A DNA stretch of 64,000 nt from Streptomyces sp. NBC_01353. GTDB lineage: Bacteria > Actinomycetota > Actinomycetes > Streptomycetales > Streptomycetaceae. The notes below the pieces were generated by a model. It was not told where the DNA came from. It worked only from the letters and a program-made list of their open reading frames with translations, and ran no database searches. The position numbers and the translations under genes are program-made. Positions 8,983-19,484 of this stretch are shown one piece after another; position 1 is the stretch's first letter, and the number at the start of each line of letters is the position of its first letter. The stretch spans positions 4,216,001 through 4,280,000 of the forward strand of contig NZ_CP108352.1 in the NCBI RefSeq assembly GCF_036237275.1, given 5' to 3'.

Positions 8983-10050
8983 TCAGACCGCGTAGTCGCC
9001 GACCAGCTCGGCGCCGGTCGCGTGGTCGCCGCGCTCGGTGATCTCACCCGCGACCCAGGCCTCGACACCCCGGTCCTCCAGGGTCGCCAGGGCCACGTCC
9101 ACGGACTCGGCCGGCACGACGGCCATCATGCCGACGCCCATGTTCAGGGTCTTCTCCAGCTCCAGGCGCTCGACCTGTCCGGCCTTGCCGACCAGGTCGA
9201 AGATCGCACCCGGGGTCCAGGTCGAACGGTCGACCGTGGCGTGCAGCCCGTCCGGGATCACCCGCGCCAGGTTGGCGGCGAGGCCACCACCGGTGATGTG
9301 GCTGAAGGCGTGCACCTCGGTGGTCCGGGTGAGCGCCAGGCAGTCCAGCGAGTAGATCTTGGTGGGCTCCAGGAGCTCCTCGCCCAGGGTCCGGCCGAGC
9401 TCCTCGACGTGCTGGTCGAGGGTCATGCCGGCGCGGTCGAAGACCACGTGCCGGACGAGCGAGTACCCGTTGGAGTGAAGGCCGGAGGACTCCATCGCGA
9501 TGACGGCGTCACCCGTACGGATGCGATCGGGGCCGAGCAGCCGGTCCGCCTCCACCGCGCCGGTACCAGCGCCGGCGACGTCGAAGTCGTCCGGGCCGAG
9601 CAGGCCGGGGTGCTCGGCGGTCTCGCCGCCGACCAGGGCGCAGCCGGCCAGGACACAGCCCTCGGCGATGCCCTTGACGATCGCGGCGACCCGCTCGGGG
9701 TGGACCTTGCCGACGCAGATGTAGTCGGTCATGAAGAGCGGCTCGGCGCCGCAGACGACGATGTCGTCCATGACCATCGCGACCAGGTCGTGGCCGATGG
9801 TGTCGTAGACGCCCATCTGGCGGGCGATGTCGACCTTCGTGCCGACACCGTCGGTGGCGGAGGCGAGCAGCGGACGCTCGAAGCGCTTGAGGGCGGAGGC
9901 GTCGAAGAGGCCGGCGAAGCCGCCGAGGCCACCGAGGACCTCGGGGCGCTGCGTCTTCTTCACCCATTCCTTCATGAGCTCGACGGCGCGGTCACCCGCC
10001 TCGATGTCGACGCCCGCGGACGCGTAGGAGGCACCGGTGGTCTCAGACAT
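8983..10050 (-). CDS. purM: Phosphoribosylformylglycinamidine cyclo-ligase (AIR synthetase), 355 aa
   Basis: The enzyme carries out the fifth step of purine synthesis: FGAM plus ATP gives AIR. The sequence is full length with the PurM signatures SYASAGVDIEAGD at the N-terminus, the ATP-binding ATDGVGTKVD, ALVGGETAEHPG and FSHITGGGL. It is cytoplasmic. It lies 42 bases downstream of purF on the same strand, so the pair is very likely one transcript ending at the hairpin beyond the purM stop. The start is the ATG at MSETTGASYASAG. Confidence 0.97.
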   Translation of the reverse strand: MSETTGASYASAGVDIEAGDRAVELMKEWVKKTQRPEVLGGLGGFAGLFDASALKRFERPLLASATDGVGTKVDIARQMGVYDTIGHDLVAMVMDDIVVCGAEPLFMTDYICVGKVHPERVAAIVKGIAEGCVLAGCALVGGETAEHPGLLGPDDFDVAGAGTGAVEADRLLGPDRIRTGDAVIAMESSGLHSNGYSLVRHVVFDRAGMTLDQHVEELGRTLGEELLEPTKIYSLDCLALTRTTEVHAFSHITGGGLAANLARVIPDGLHATVDRSTWTPGAIFDLVGKAGQVERLELEKTLNMGVGMMAVVPAESVDVALATLEDRGVEAWVAGEITERGDHATGAELVGDYAV

Positions 10051-10092
10051 AGGTGAGAGCTTTCGTGTCGTTACTGCGGTACTGCGGGGGTC

Positions 10093-11619
10093 TTACGGCC
10101 GGCGGAGCGCGTCGGCGGCCGCGGTGGCGGCAGGGCCGGCGGCCAGCTCGTTCTCCAGCAGCTGCTTGCCGAGCAGCTCGGGGTCCGGAAGCTCCATCGG
10201 GTACTCGCCGTCGAAGCAGGCGCGGCAGAGGTTCGGCTTCTGGATCGTGGTCGCCTCGATCATCCCGTCGAGGGAGATGTACGAAAGCGAGTCCGCGCCC
10301 AGCGACGTGCCGATCTCCTCGATCGTCATGCCGTTGGCGATCAGCTCCGCGCGGGTGGCGAAGTCGATACCGAAGAAGCAGGGCCACTTCACCGGCGGGG
10401 AGGAGATCCGGATGTGGATCTCGGCCGCGCCGGCCTCGCGGAGCATCTTGACCAGGGCGCGCTGGGTGTTGCCGCGGACGATCGAGTCGTCGACGACCAC
10501 CAGGCGCTTGCCCTTGATGACGTCCTTGAGGGGGTTCAGCTTCAGCCGGATGCCCAGCTGGCGAATGGTCTGGGAGGGCTGGATGAAGGTGCGGCCCACA
10601 TAGGCGTTCTTCACCAGGCCCGCGCCGAAGGGGATACCGCTGGCCTCGGCGTAGCCGATCGCGGCCGGGGTGCCGGACTCCGGCGTCGCTATGACCAGAT
10701 CCGCCTCGACCGGGGCCTCCTTGGCGAGGCGACGGCCCATCTCCACACGGGAGAGGTAGACGTTGCGGCCGGCGATGTCCGTGTCCGGGCGAGCCAGGTA
10801 CACGTACTCGAAGACACAGCCCTTGGGCTTCGCTTCCGCGAATCGCGAGGTGCGGATGCCGTTCTCGTCGATCGCGATCATCTCGCCCGGCTCGACCTCG
10901 CGGACGAAGCTGGCGCCGCAGATGTCGAGGGCGGCGGACTCGGAGGCGACGACCCAGCCGCGCTCGAGGCGACCGAGGACCAGCGGGCGGATGCCCTGCG
11001 GGTCACGGGCCGCGTAGAGCGTGTGCTCGTCCATGAAGACGAGCGAGAAGGCGCCCCGGACATCGGGGAGGACCTTCGCGGCGGCCTGCTCGATGGTGAG
11101 CGGCTTGCCGTCCTCGTCGACCTGGGCGGCGAGGAGCGCCGTGAGGAGGTCGGTGTCGTTGGTGGCCGCCACACGGGTGGTGCGGCCTTCCTGCTTGGGC
11201 AGGTCCGCGACCATCTCGGCGAGCTGCGCCGTGTTCACCAGGTTGCCGTTGTGGCCGAGAGCGATGGAGCCGTGGGCAGTCGCCCGGAACGTCGGCTGCG
11301 CGTTCTCCCACACGGAGGCACCTGTGGTCGAGTAGCGGGCGTGACCGACCGCGATATGACCTTGGAGGGAACCGAGAGAGGTCTCGTCGAAGACCTGGGA
11401 CACGAGGCCCATGTCCTTGAAGACGAGGATCTGGGAGCCGTTGCTGACCGCGATTCCCGCGGATTCCTGACCCCGATGCTGGAGGGCGTAGAGCCCGAAG
11501 TACGTGAGCTTTGCGACCTCTTCACCCGGAGCCCAGACACCGAAGACGCCACAAGCGTCCTGGGGGCCTTTCTCGCCGGGGAGCAGATCGTGATTGAGTC
11601 GACCGTCACCACGTGGCAC
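10093..11619 (-). CDS. purF: Amidophosphoribosyltransferase, 508 aa
   Basis: This is the first committed step of purine synthesis: PRPP plus glutamine gives phosphoribosylamine. The N-terminal nucleophile is Cys23 in QDACGVFG, so a 22-residue propeptide must be removed, as in the Bacillus-type enzyme. The PRPP loop VVVDDSIVRGNT is present. C-terminal cysteines in KWPCFFG and LCRAC fit the Fe-S-containing class. The GTG start (PRGDGRLNHD follows) is chosen from family similarity. Its ribosome site is unusual: GGAG lies only 2 bases before the GTG. A much longer open frame upstream overlaps the leader-peptide region and is rejected. It is co-transcribed with purM. Confidence 0.95.
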   Translation of the reverse strand: MPRGDGRLNHDLLPGEKGPQDACGVFGVWAPGEEVAKLTYFGLYALQHRGQESAGIAVSNGSQILVFKDMGLVSQVFDETSLGSLQGHIAVGHARYSTTGASVWENAQPTFRATAHGSIALGHNGNLVNTAQLAEMVADLPKQEGRTTRVAATNDTDLLTALLAAQVDEDGKPLTIEQAAAKVLPDVRGAFSLVFMDEHTLYAARDPQGIRPLVLGRLERGWVVASESAALDICGASFVREVEPGEMIAIDENGIRTSRFAEAKPKGCVFEYVYLARPDTDIAGRNVYLSRVEMGRRLAKEAPVEADLVIATPESGTPAAIGYAEASGIPFGAGLVKNAYVGRTFIQPSQTIRQLGIRLKLNPLKDVIKGKRLVVVDDSIVRGNTQRALVKMLREAGAAEIHIRISSPPVKWPCFFGIDFATRAELIANGMTIEEIGTSLGADSLSYISLDGMIEATTIQKPNLCRACFDGEYPMELPDPELLGKQLLENELAAGPAATAAADALRRP

Positions 11620-11887
11620 GTCTCCGAGTGTAGGCGAGGTCGACCACTGGTCCGAATTGGGGAAATCCAAGGGGCCTCGTAATGGTGGGATCACACAAAC
11701 TGATCCATTGACGTGCGTAGATGCCCTCCCGCCTAGGCGGGGACGGGCTCCCGCCCGACCGGGCGCATGCAAGCGGACGCTCGTACGGTGCCCCGAGCGG
11801 GCCAGGAGTGTGACGGGAGTCGCATCGGGCGGGCTCGTTGTCGCCGACGGGGGCCTGGAGAGCGCGTTCCGGGGACTGGGACGGCCG
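11620..11887. other. Intergenic region between purF and the sulfatase leader
   Basis: About 270 bases hold the purF promoter (not resolved) and an inverted repeat CCCGCCtAGGCGGG near 11730. I see no gene. Confidence 0.5.
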
Positions 11888-11917
11888 TTGACAGGTGCAC
11901 GCGCCCTGGGCCAGGCT
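11888..11917 (+). promoter_or_regulatory. Promoter of the sulfatase leader transcript
   Basis: TTGACA (11888-11893) and CAGGCT (11912-11917) are 18 bases apart, close to the HrdB-type consensus. The predicted start of transcription falls at or 1 base before the ATG of the leader peptide, so that peptide would be translated from a leaderless mRNA. Confidence 0.55.
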
Positions 11918-11924
11918 CCCCGCC

Positions 11925-12017
11925 ATGCAGCCTGTGCGTGACCGTGCGGTCACCCTCGTCGCGCGCCGACACGTGGACCTCGTCCGTGTCGCCAGCGCCA
12001 TCTGTCGCTGCGCCTGA
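11925..12017 (+). CDS. Putative regulatory leader peptide, 30 aa
   Basis: A 30-codon frame whose product contains ARRHVDLVRVASAICR and ends Cys-Arg-Cys-Ala. This matches the short actinobacterial 'putative leader peptide' type (HVDL-x-RV-x-x-x-x-CR), which I know from upstream of sulfur-assimilation genes. It lies 173 bases before a sulfatase gene, which fits sulfur supply as the signal. The two Cys codons near the stop would sense charged tRNA-Cys by ribosome stalling; this mechanism is inferred. No good ribosome site precedes it, but the promoter predicts a leaderless start. GC-rich hairpins (for example GGCGTCCGGGGCGCC near 12077-12091) follow and could act as the attenuator. Confidence 0.7.
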   Translation: MQPVRDRAVTLVARRHVDLVRVASAICRCA

Positions 12018-12190
12018 CCCCATCCACGCGCCCTTGATCGTGGGAGTCCACACGGACCCCCATGGTCTCCGCCTGCCCGGCGTCCGGGGCGCCCTTTCCT
12101 GAGTCACGGCCCGCGCCCGGGCCGCGCCGCCGCGCGCCGTCCCGCGCCCGCCAGGACTTCCCAGCACCCCGCACCTTCCAAGGAGCCCCC

Positions 12191-13609
12191 ATGCCCACGC
12201 CCAAGATTCCCCTGTCCCGACGCGCCTTCGGCGGGGCAGCCGTCGGGGCCGCCGCCGTCGGCGCGCTGGGTGCCGGTGCCGGCACAGCGCAGGCCGCTGT
12301 CGGCACCGCGCAGGCCGGGGAGCGGCCGTTCCGTGCCGCTCGCGGCCGGCACTCCCGGCGGCCGAACATCCTCTTCATCCTCGGCGACGACCTCGGCTGG
12401 GCCGACCTGTCCTCCTACGGCTCCCCGCACATCCGGACCCCGCACCTGGACCACCTCGCCCGCCAGGGTGTCCGGTTCACGAACGCCTACTCCGGCTCCG
12501 CGACCTGCTCCCCGACCCGCTTCAGCCTCTACACGGGCCGCTTCCCCGGCCGTACGGAGGGCGGGCTCGCCGAGCCGATCGCCGACAGGTCCGTCGGCCT
12601 GGAGCCGACCCACCCCACGCTCGCCTCCCGGCTGCGCGAGGCCGGATACGCCACCGCCCTCATCGGCAAGTGGCACTGCGGCTACCTCCCCGACCACTCC
12701 CCCACCCGCTCGGGCTGGGACGAGTTCTTCGGCAACTTCGGCGGTGCCCTGGAGTACTACTCCAAGCTCGGCCTCGGCGGCGAGTACGACCTCTACGAGG
12801 GCGACGCGCAGTACAAGGACCTGCGCTACTACACCCGGATCCTGACCGAGCGGGCGAGCGAGTACGTGGCCCGCGACCACGAGAAGCCCTGGCTGCTCAA
12901 CCTGAACTTCACCACCCCCCACTGGCCGTGGATCGCCGACGGCGACGAGGAGGCGAGCGCCGAGATCGTCCGGCGCATCAAGGCGGGCGACCGCTCCGCC
13001 CTCTGGCACCAGGACGGCGGCTCGATCGAGAAGTACAAGGAGATGGTCGAGGACCTCGACCGGTCGGTGGGCGAGGTCCTGCGGGCGCTGAAGCGCTCGG
13101 GCCAGGAGAACGACACACTCGTCTTCTTCGCGAGCGACAACGGCGGCGAGCGGTTCTCCTACAACTGGCCGCTCGCGGGGAACAAGGGCTCCCTCCAGGA
13201 GGGCGGCATCCGCGTGCCGTCCGTCCTGCGCTGGCCCGCCCGGATCGACGGCGGGCAGGTCAGCGACCTGCCGGTGTACACCCCCGACTGGACGGCGACC
13301 CTGCTCGAACTGGGCGGCGCCCGCCCCCACCCCGCCTACCCGCTGGACGGCACCAGCCTCGCCGGGCACCTGCTGCGCGGCGAGGAGGTGGCCGAGCGCG
13401 ACCTGTTCTGGCGGGTGCGGGGCGAGCGGGCGCTACGCCGCGGCGACTGGAAGTACTACCGGGGCAAGAGTGGGCGCGACCAGCTCTTCCACCTGACCGA
13501 GGACGCCCGCGAACAGGCGGACCGGGCCCCGTACGAGCAGGAGCGGCTCGCCGAACTCCGGGCGGCGTGGGAACGGACGGACGCCGGTCTGCTGCCCTAC
13601 GGGGCCTGA
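12191..13609 (+). CDS. Tat-exported type I sulfatase, 472 aa
   Basis: The enzyme hydrolyses sulfate esters outside the cell. The N-terminus has a twin-arginine signal (SRRAFGG) and an Ala-rich hydrophobic stretch ending near AQA. The sulfatase core begins NILFILGDDLGWADLSSYGS, providing metal-binding Asp residues. The activation motif Cys106-Ser-Pro-Thr-Arg110 is where Cys is converted to formylglycine. HCGYLPDHSP and SDNGGE are further conserved family segments. The ATG has AAGGAG 5 bases upstream; the longer frame upstream overlaps the leader region. The leader peptide suggests induction under sulfur limitation. It is convergent with the META lipoprotein gene, 3 bases apart. The substrate is unknown. 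Confidence 0.92.
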   Translation: MPTPKIPLSRRAFGGAAVGAAAVGALGAGAGTAQAAVGTAQAGERPFRAARGRHSRRPNILFILGDDLGWADLSSYGSPHIRTPHLDHLARQGVRFTNAYSGSATCSPTRFSLYTGRFPGRTEGGLAEPIADRSVGLEPTHPTLASRLREAGYATALIGKWHCGYLPDHSPTRSGWDEFFGNFGGALEYYSKLGLGGEYDLYEGDAQYKDLRYYTRILTERASEYVARDHEKPWLLNLNFTTPHWPWIADGDEEASAEIVRRIKAGDRSALWHQDGGSIEKYKEMVEDLDRSVGEVLRALKRSGQENDTLVFFASDNGGERFSYNWPLAGNKGSLQEGGIRVPSVLRWPARIDGGQVSDLPVYTPDWTATLLELGGARPHPAYPLDGTSLAGHLLRGEEVAERDLFWRVRGERALRRGDWKYYRGKSGRDQLFHLTEDAREQADRAPYEQERLAELRAAWERTDAGLLPYGA

Positions 13610-13612
13610 GCC

Positions 13613-14443
13613 CTACGGGGTCGCGCTCGGTGCGGGCTTCGCGGTCGCGGCGAAGCCCTCGCCGTCGGCGCCGGTGAGGGTCAGGGTGCGGTGGCGCAGC
13701 TCGTACGAGAGGGGTCCGTCGAGGAGCTCGTACAGCTTCGTCTCCAGCTCCATCTGCGGACCGGAACAGATCATGCGCGTGGTCGCGACCGGTCCCGTGA
13801 TGGTGAGGGTCTCCGCGGTGACCTTCGCCATGGCCGTGAACCGGTTGCAGCCCAGGTTGCCGCGGACCCGGCCGTCCTTGTCGATGACGAAGTCGGCCTT
13901 CCCCTCGCTGCCCTTGGGCAGTGAGGCGGCCGTCTCGCCGGAGACCAGGGAGTCGACGGTCCAGGTGGTGCCGTTCAGCGGGGCGGGCGGCTCGGACGTC
14001 AGCGCGACGACGTTCTCGCCGTCGTCCGAGGTGAGGGTGAGCCGGTCGCCCTCCAACCGAGCCTTCAGCGAGCCGGCGAAGACCTTCTGGAGCACGGCCT
14101 CGAAGGCGCCCCGCTCACCCGGACACGCCATCTCGGTGCCCTGGCCCTGCTTCACGGTGATCGTGTCCCCCTGGACCGACACCTCGGCGCCGAAGCCGTT
14201 GCAGCCGCTGTTCCCCGACGCCTGGCCGTTCGCGGCGATCTCGATGTGGGCGCCGTCGGGCGCCGGGGTCTCCTTGCCGGCCACCGTGACCTTGTCGAAG
14301 GCCCAGTGGACTCCGGTGACGGGCACGTCAGGGGCGACGGTGCCGGCGCCGGGCTCGGAACCGGCCTTCTCGGTACCGCACGCCGAGAGCACGACGAGCG
14401 AGGCCAGGACTGCGGTGGCTGCGATGGGACGTGTCTTCAGCAT
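13613..14443 (-). CDS. Lipoprotein with two META (HslJ-like) domains, 276 aa
   Basis: A lipoprotein signal peptide ends in the lipobox LSAC (Cys22), so the protein is anchored outside the membrane. Two tandem META/HslJ-type domains follow. Each has the typical pattern of W-x-(F/V)-D, SGNSGCNGFGAEV or RGNLGCNRFTAMA, then a short beta segment and MACPG or MICSG. Domain 1 spans about residues 45-150 and domain 2 about 155-265. In E. coli HslJ contributes to novobiocin resistance; the role in Streptomyces is unknown. The next gene on the same strand is 58 bases upstream, so they may share a transcript. Confidence 0.88.
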   Translation of the reverse strand: MLKTRPIAATAVLASLVVLSACGTEKAGSEPGAGTVAPDVPVTGVHWAFDKVTVAGKETPAPDGAHIEIAANGQASGNSGCNGFGAEVSVQGDTITVKQGQGTEMACPGERGAFEAVLQKVFAGSLKARLEGDRLTLTSDDGENVVALTSEPPAPLNGTTWTVDSLVSGETAASLPKGSEGKADFVIDKDGRVRGNLGCNRFTAMAKVTAETLTITGPVATTRMICSGPQMELETKLYELLDGPLSYELRHRTLTLTGADGEGFAATAKPAPSATP

Positions 14444-14501
14444 GGGGATGGGACGGGCGAGCGGTACGGACGGTTCCGCCCGCCTCCCGCAGGGGTGCCG
14501 C

Positions 14502-15290
14502 TCAGCCCATCAGCGGCAGCAGGGCGGAGAGGTCGGCACGTTCGCCGCTCGCGCTTACCTTGGCCGCGTCCAGCGCCTCCGACCAGCCGGTACGGCCCGT
14601 GGCGAGCCGGATCCAGGTCAGCGGATCCGTCTCGACCACGTTGGGCGGGGTGCCACGGGTGTGGCGCGGCCCCTCCACGCACTGCACGACCGCGAAGGGC
14701 GGGACCCGCACCTCGACCGCCCCGCCCGGGGCCTTCACCGCGAGCGCGTCGGCGAGCAGCCGGGTGCAGGCGGCCAGGGCCTGCCGGTCGTACGGGATGT
14801 CCAGTCCGGTCGCCGCGTTGAGGTCGTCGGTGTGGACGACGAGCTCGACCGTACGGGTCACCAGGAAGTCGGCCAGCCGCATGGCGCCGAAGCTGATCGG
14901 GAGGAGCCGGTCGTCGGAGGCGCCCGCGATCCCCTCCTCGTACGCCTCCAGGGTCCGCGCATACAGCGCCGGCAGATCGGAGGACTCGATCCCCCGAGTG
15001 TGCTCGTCGATCCGCTCGGCGCCGGAGGCGGTCACGGACGGCCAGTCGAGCAGCGCGAGTTCCTGCTTCGCCGGCTCGGGCATCCCCAGGCAGTGCGGGA
15101 CGGAGTCGACCATCCACGAGATGTGTGCCGCCAGCTCCCGTACGGTCCACTCCCCCAGCCGGGTCGGCCCGTCGAGCTGCTCGGGCGACAGCGCGAGCAC
15201 CCCCTGTCGTACGTTCCGGAACTGGGCGAGCACGGCGGCCCGGGTCTTGGCGGAGTCGTAGCTGCGGGTGCGCTTCTTGGCCGGTGGCAT
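14502..15290 (-). CDS. DinB-fold, maleylpyruvate-isomerase-like protein (mycothiol-dependent type), 262 aa
   Basis: The N-terminal half (about residues 20-190) reads as the mycothiol-dependent maleylpyruvate isomerase/DinB four-helix bundle: LGEWTVRELAAHISWMVDSV, then a helix with RTVELVVHTDDL. The His residues in AAHISW and VVHTDD match the metal ligand positions of that family. The C-terminal part (residues 200-262) resembles the small sterol-carrier-like extension of these proteins. It is cytoplasmic. The ATG at MPPAKKRTRSYD was chosen because family similarity starts there; there is no strong ribosome site. The substrate is unknown. Confidence 0.8.
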   Translation of the reverse strand: MPPAKKRTRSYDSAKTRAAVLAQFRNVRQGVLALSPEQLDGPTRLGEWTVRELAAHISWMVDSVPHCLGMPEPAKQELALLDWPSVTASGAERIDEHTRGIESSDLPALYARTLEAYEEGIAGASDDRLLPISFGAMRLADFLVTRTVELVVHTDDLNAATGLDIPYDRQALAACTRLLADALAVKAPGGAVEVRVPPFAVVQCVEGPRHTRGTPPNVVETDPLTWIRLATGRTGWSEALDAAKVSASGERADLSALLPLMG

Positions 15291-15367
15291 GGGGGCGAGG
15301 GTAGTCGGAGACTGGAAGGGGAGGACTTCCGGAACACAGCTACCCGCACGAGAAGGGTCGAGCACTC

Positions 15368-15772
15368 ATGGCCGAGCACCCTGATGCCGCGTTGATCCGC
15401 CGAGGCTACGAAGCGTTCTCCGCTGGAGACATGGACACCGTGCGGTCGCTGATGACCTCGGACTGCACCCATCACGCACCGGGCAGCAGCCAGATGTCCG
15501 GCCACTTCAAGGGCGCGGACAACGTCCTCGCCCATTTCGGGCAGCTCTTCGAGCTCACCCACGGCACCTTCCGGGTCGAACTGGAGGGCGTGTACCCGGA
15601 CGGCCGTGGTCACGTCATGGCGACGCACAAGTGGTTCGGCGACCGAGGGGACCGCGGCATCGAGATGCGTGGCGGGCTCTTCTTCACCATCGTCGGCGGC
15701 AAGATCACCGACGTCGACGAGTGCGTCGAGGACATCGACGAGTCCGACGCCTTCTGGGGTCAGGCCGAGTAG
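15368..15772 (+). CDS. SnoaL-like / NTF2-fold protein, 134 aa
   Basis: The single domain shows the SnoaL/ketosteroid-isomerase-like pattern. It has an N-terminal helix LIRRGYEAFSAGDMDTVRSL, then SDCTHHAPG, KGADNVLAHFGQLFELT and beta strands ending in IVGGKITDVDE. This fold binds small hydrophobic ligands or catalyses isomerisations, but active-site residues alone do not give a substrate. It is cytoplasmic. An AGAAGGG sequence precedes the ATG. Its last 13 bases overlap the end of the convergent M23-type gene. It is divergent from the DinB-fold gene with 77 bases between starts. Confidence 0.85.
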   Translation: MAEHPDAALIRRGYEAFSAGDMDTVRSLMTSDCTHHAPGSSQMSGHFKGADNVLAHFGQLFELTHGTFRVELEGVYPDGRGHVMATHKWFGDRGDRGIEMRGGLFFTIVGGKITDVDECVEDIDESDAFWGQAE

Positions 15773-16590
15773 GCGGAGTCCCGCCCCGCCACGAACGTCT
15801 CCCCGTTCTTCGGCACGCCGACACCGCGCCAGGTGAACGGCACGCCCTGCGCCGTGTCCAGGTCCGGGCCGTCCATCAGCTGGAAGTGCACGTGCGGTTC
15901 GGTGGAGTTGCCCGAGTTCCCGCACCGGGCGAGCTCCTGACCGGCCACCACCCGGTCGCCCGCGCGGACGGCGAGCGAGCCGCGCTTCAGATGCGCGTAC
16001 ATCGCGTAGGTGCCGTCCCCGAGATCGAGGACGAGGTGGTTCCCGGTGACCCGGCGGGCTCCCGACAGCGCCCGGACGGTGGACTCGACCAGCATCAGAT
16101 AGACCAGGGCAGGCAGCGAGTTGCGGCTGAGGTGGTCCCGCTGTCCGTCCTCGGCGTGGACGACGGTCGCGTCGGCGACCGCGAGCAGCGGTGCGTCGAA
16201 GGCCGGGAAGTCCTCGCTCCGGCGGAACACCGGCCACAGCCAGGCGAAGGACGGACGGGGGCGCGCCTCGTCCTCCGCCACGACGTCGATGGCGTAGGTC
16301 TGGCCGAACTGGTGCGTGCCGTGGCTGGGCGTCCGGTCCGCCGGGCTGTTGAGCGCGGACCAGCTCCCGGTGACCGGCGGATCCACCTCGACCGTGGCCC
16401 GGGGCGCCGCCGCGACCCGCCGGCCCGCGGTCCTGGCGAGCGTGATCCCGAGCGCCGCGCCGGCGATCGCGGGCAGCCAGCCCACCCAGTACGGATACGG
16501 CAGGTCGACGAGGACCGAGGCGAGCGCCTGCACGACGAACAGCAGCCAGAGCGTGCGGTGGAGAACCACCGCGATCTTGCGTGAAGACAT
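15760..16590 (-). CDS. Membrane-anchored M23-type peptidase (LytM-like), 276 aa
   Basis: Two N-terminal hydrophobic segments (about residues 8-30 and 35-55) anchor the protein. The extracytoplasmic part has the M23 pattern: SHGTHQFGQTYAIDV (first His/Asp zinc-ligand region), then YAMYAHLKRGSL and the diagnostic EPHVHFQL (H-x-H). This would cut peptidoglycan cross-bridges or act as a regulator of an amidase. It lies 25 bases downstream of an ArsR-type regulator gene on the same strand and is probably in its operon, behind the 24-bp palindrome. Its end overlaps the convergent SnoaL-like gene by 13 bases. Confidence 0.85.
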   Translation of the reverse strand: MSSRKIAVVLHRTLWLLFVVQALASVLVDLPYPYWVGWLPAIAGAALGITLARTAGRRVAAAPRATVEVDPPVTGSWSALNSPADRTPSHGTHQFGQTYAIDVVAEDEARPRPSFAWLWPVFRRSEDFPAFDAPLLAVADATVVHAEDGQRDHLSRNSLPALVYLMLVESTVRALSGARRVTGNHLVLDLGDGTYAMYAHLKRGSLAVRAGDRVVAGQELARCGNSGNSTEPHVHFQLMDGPDLDTAQGVPFTWRGVGVPKNGETFVAGRDSAYSA

Positions 16591-16615
16591 GAACGTTCCC
16601 CCTGAACGATCGTGG

Positions 16616-17122
16616 TCATGGACGGGCGGCGGTGAGCACCACCAGGAGCGGGACGACCCGGGCGCCCGGGACCTCGTAGCGGCCGCGTCCGATGGTGTGG
16701 AGCCAGCCGGCGCCGGTCAGTTGGCGCAGGTGGTGGTAGATCTGGCCGGTCGTGCCGATCTCCTCCAGCTCCGCCAGTTCGGCGGCGGTGCGCCGGCCGC
16801 CGAGGATCTCCCGCAGGAGCCGGAGCCGTACGGGATGACCGAGCGCGGCGAAGGACTCGGCGGTCTCGGCCCAGTCCTCGTCGAGCAACCTCTCGGTGAA
16901 GGCGCCGAACTGCCACTCGTACCGCTCCTGGGTCGGCAGTCGGACCGATCCCGTGAACAGCACCGCGCCGTCCTCGCCCTGCGCGCCCGCGTCCGCGAGC
17001 TGCGCCTTGAGCCCTTCCAGGGCCCAGAAGGTGGCGTCGACGGTCTCGGGTGCGGGGCGCTCCGCACCCTCCAGGGCCGCCATCCGGCGTTCCAGCTCGG
17101 CGACCCGCTCTTCCAGCTCCAT
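16616..17122 (-). CDS. ArsR-type winged-helix regulator with N-terminal coiled coil, 168 aa
   Basis: Residues 1-25 (MELEERVAELERRMAALEG) form a predicted coiled coil. The C-terminal half is an ArsR-like winged helix: FAALGHPVRLRLLREILGGR, then GTTGQIYHHLRQLTGAGWL, the recognition helix and wing. No cysteine metal site (CxC) is present, so it is not a classical arsenic or metal sensor. The ATG is only 5 bases from a perfect 24-bp palindrome, so the gene is most likely autoregulated and may be translated from a leaderless or very short leader mRNA (no ribosome site visible). It is the first gene of a two-gene operon with the M23-type membrane protein. Confidence 0.88.
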   Translation of the reverse strand: MELEERVAELERRMAALEGAERPAPETVDATFWALEGLKAQLADAGAQGEDGAVLFTGSVRLPTQERYEWQFGAFTERLLDEDWAETAESFAALGHPVRLRLLREILGGRRTAAELAELEEIGTTGQIYHHLRQLTGAGWLHTIGRGRYEVPGARVVPLLVVLTAARP

Positions 17123-17127
17123 ACGTA

Positions 17128-17151
17128 GAGATTACGTAATTACGTAATCTC
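17128..17151. promoter_or_regulatory. Perfect 24-bp palindromic operator
   Basis: The core GATTACGTAATTACGTAATC (17130-17149) extends by two further paired bases on each side. It is AT-rich in a 72 percent GC setting and abuts the ArsR start codon. It contains two overlapping TTACGTAA units, as expected for two dimers or one long footprint. Confidence 0.8.
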
Positions 17152-17171
17152 GCGCAAGCAGGGGACGAGAA

Positions 17172-17207
17172 AGCCCCCGCCCGGACCCGAAGGTCCGGAC
17201 GGGGGCT
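17172..17207 (-). terminator. Intrinsic terminator of purL
   Basis: A 16-bp stem (AGCCCCCGYCCGGACC type, one G-U on the transcript) closes a tetraloop, followed by TTTCTC on the minus strand. Confidence 0.85.
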
Positions 17208-17234
17208 CCCGTACCGCGATGTGTCAGAGGCTGA

Positions 17235-19483
<2,249 letters not shown>

Positions 19484-19484
<1 letters not shown>

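Noticed and set aside
11950-13369. Long minus-strand frames opposite the sulfatase
   Set aside because: Shadow frames: Val/Arg/Gly-rich and no ribosome site.
15760-15772. Frameshift joining the SnoaL-like and M23-type genes
   Set aside because: They are convergent on opposite strands; the 13-base overlap of their ends is normal.
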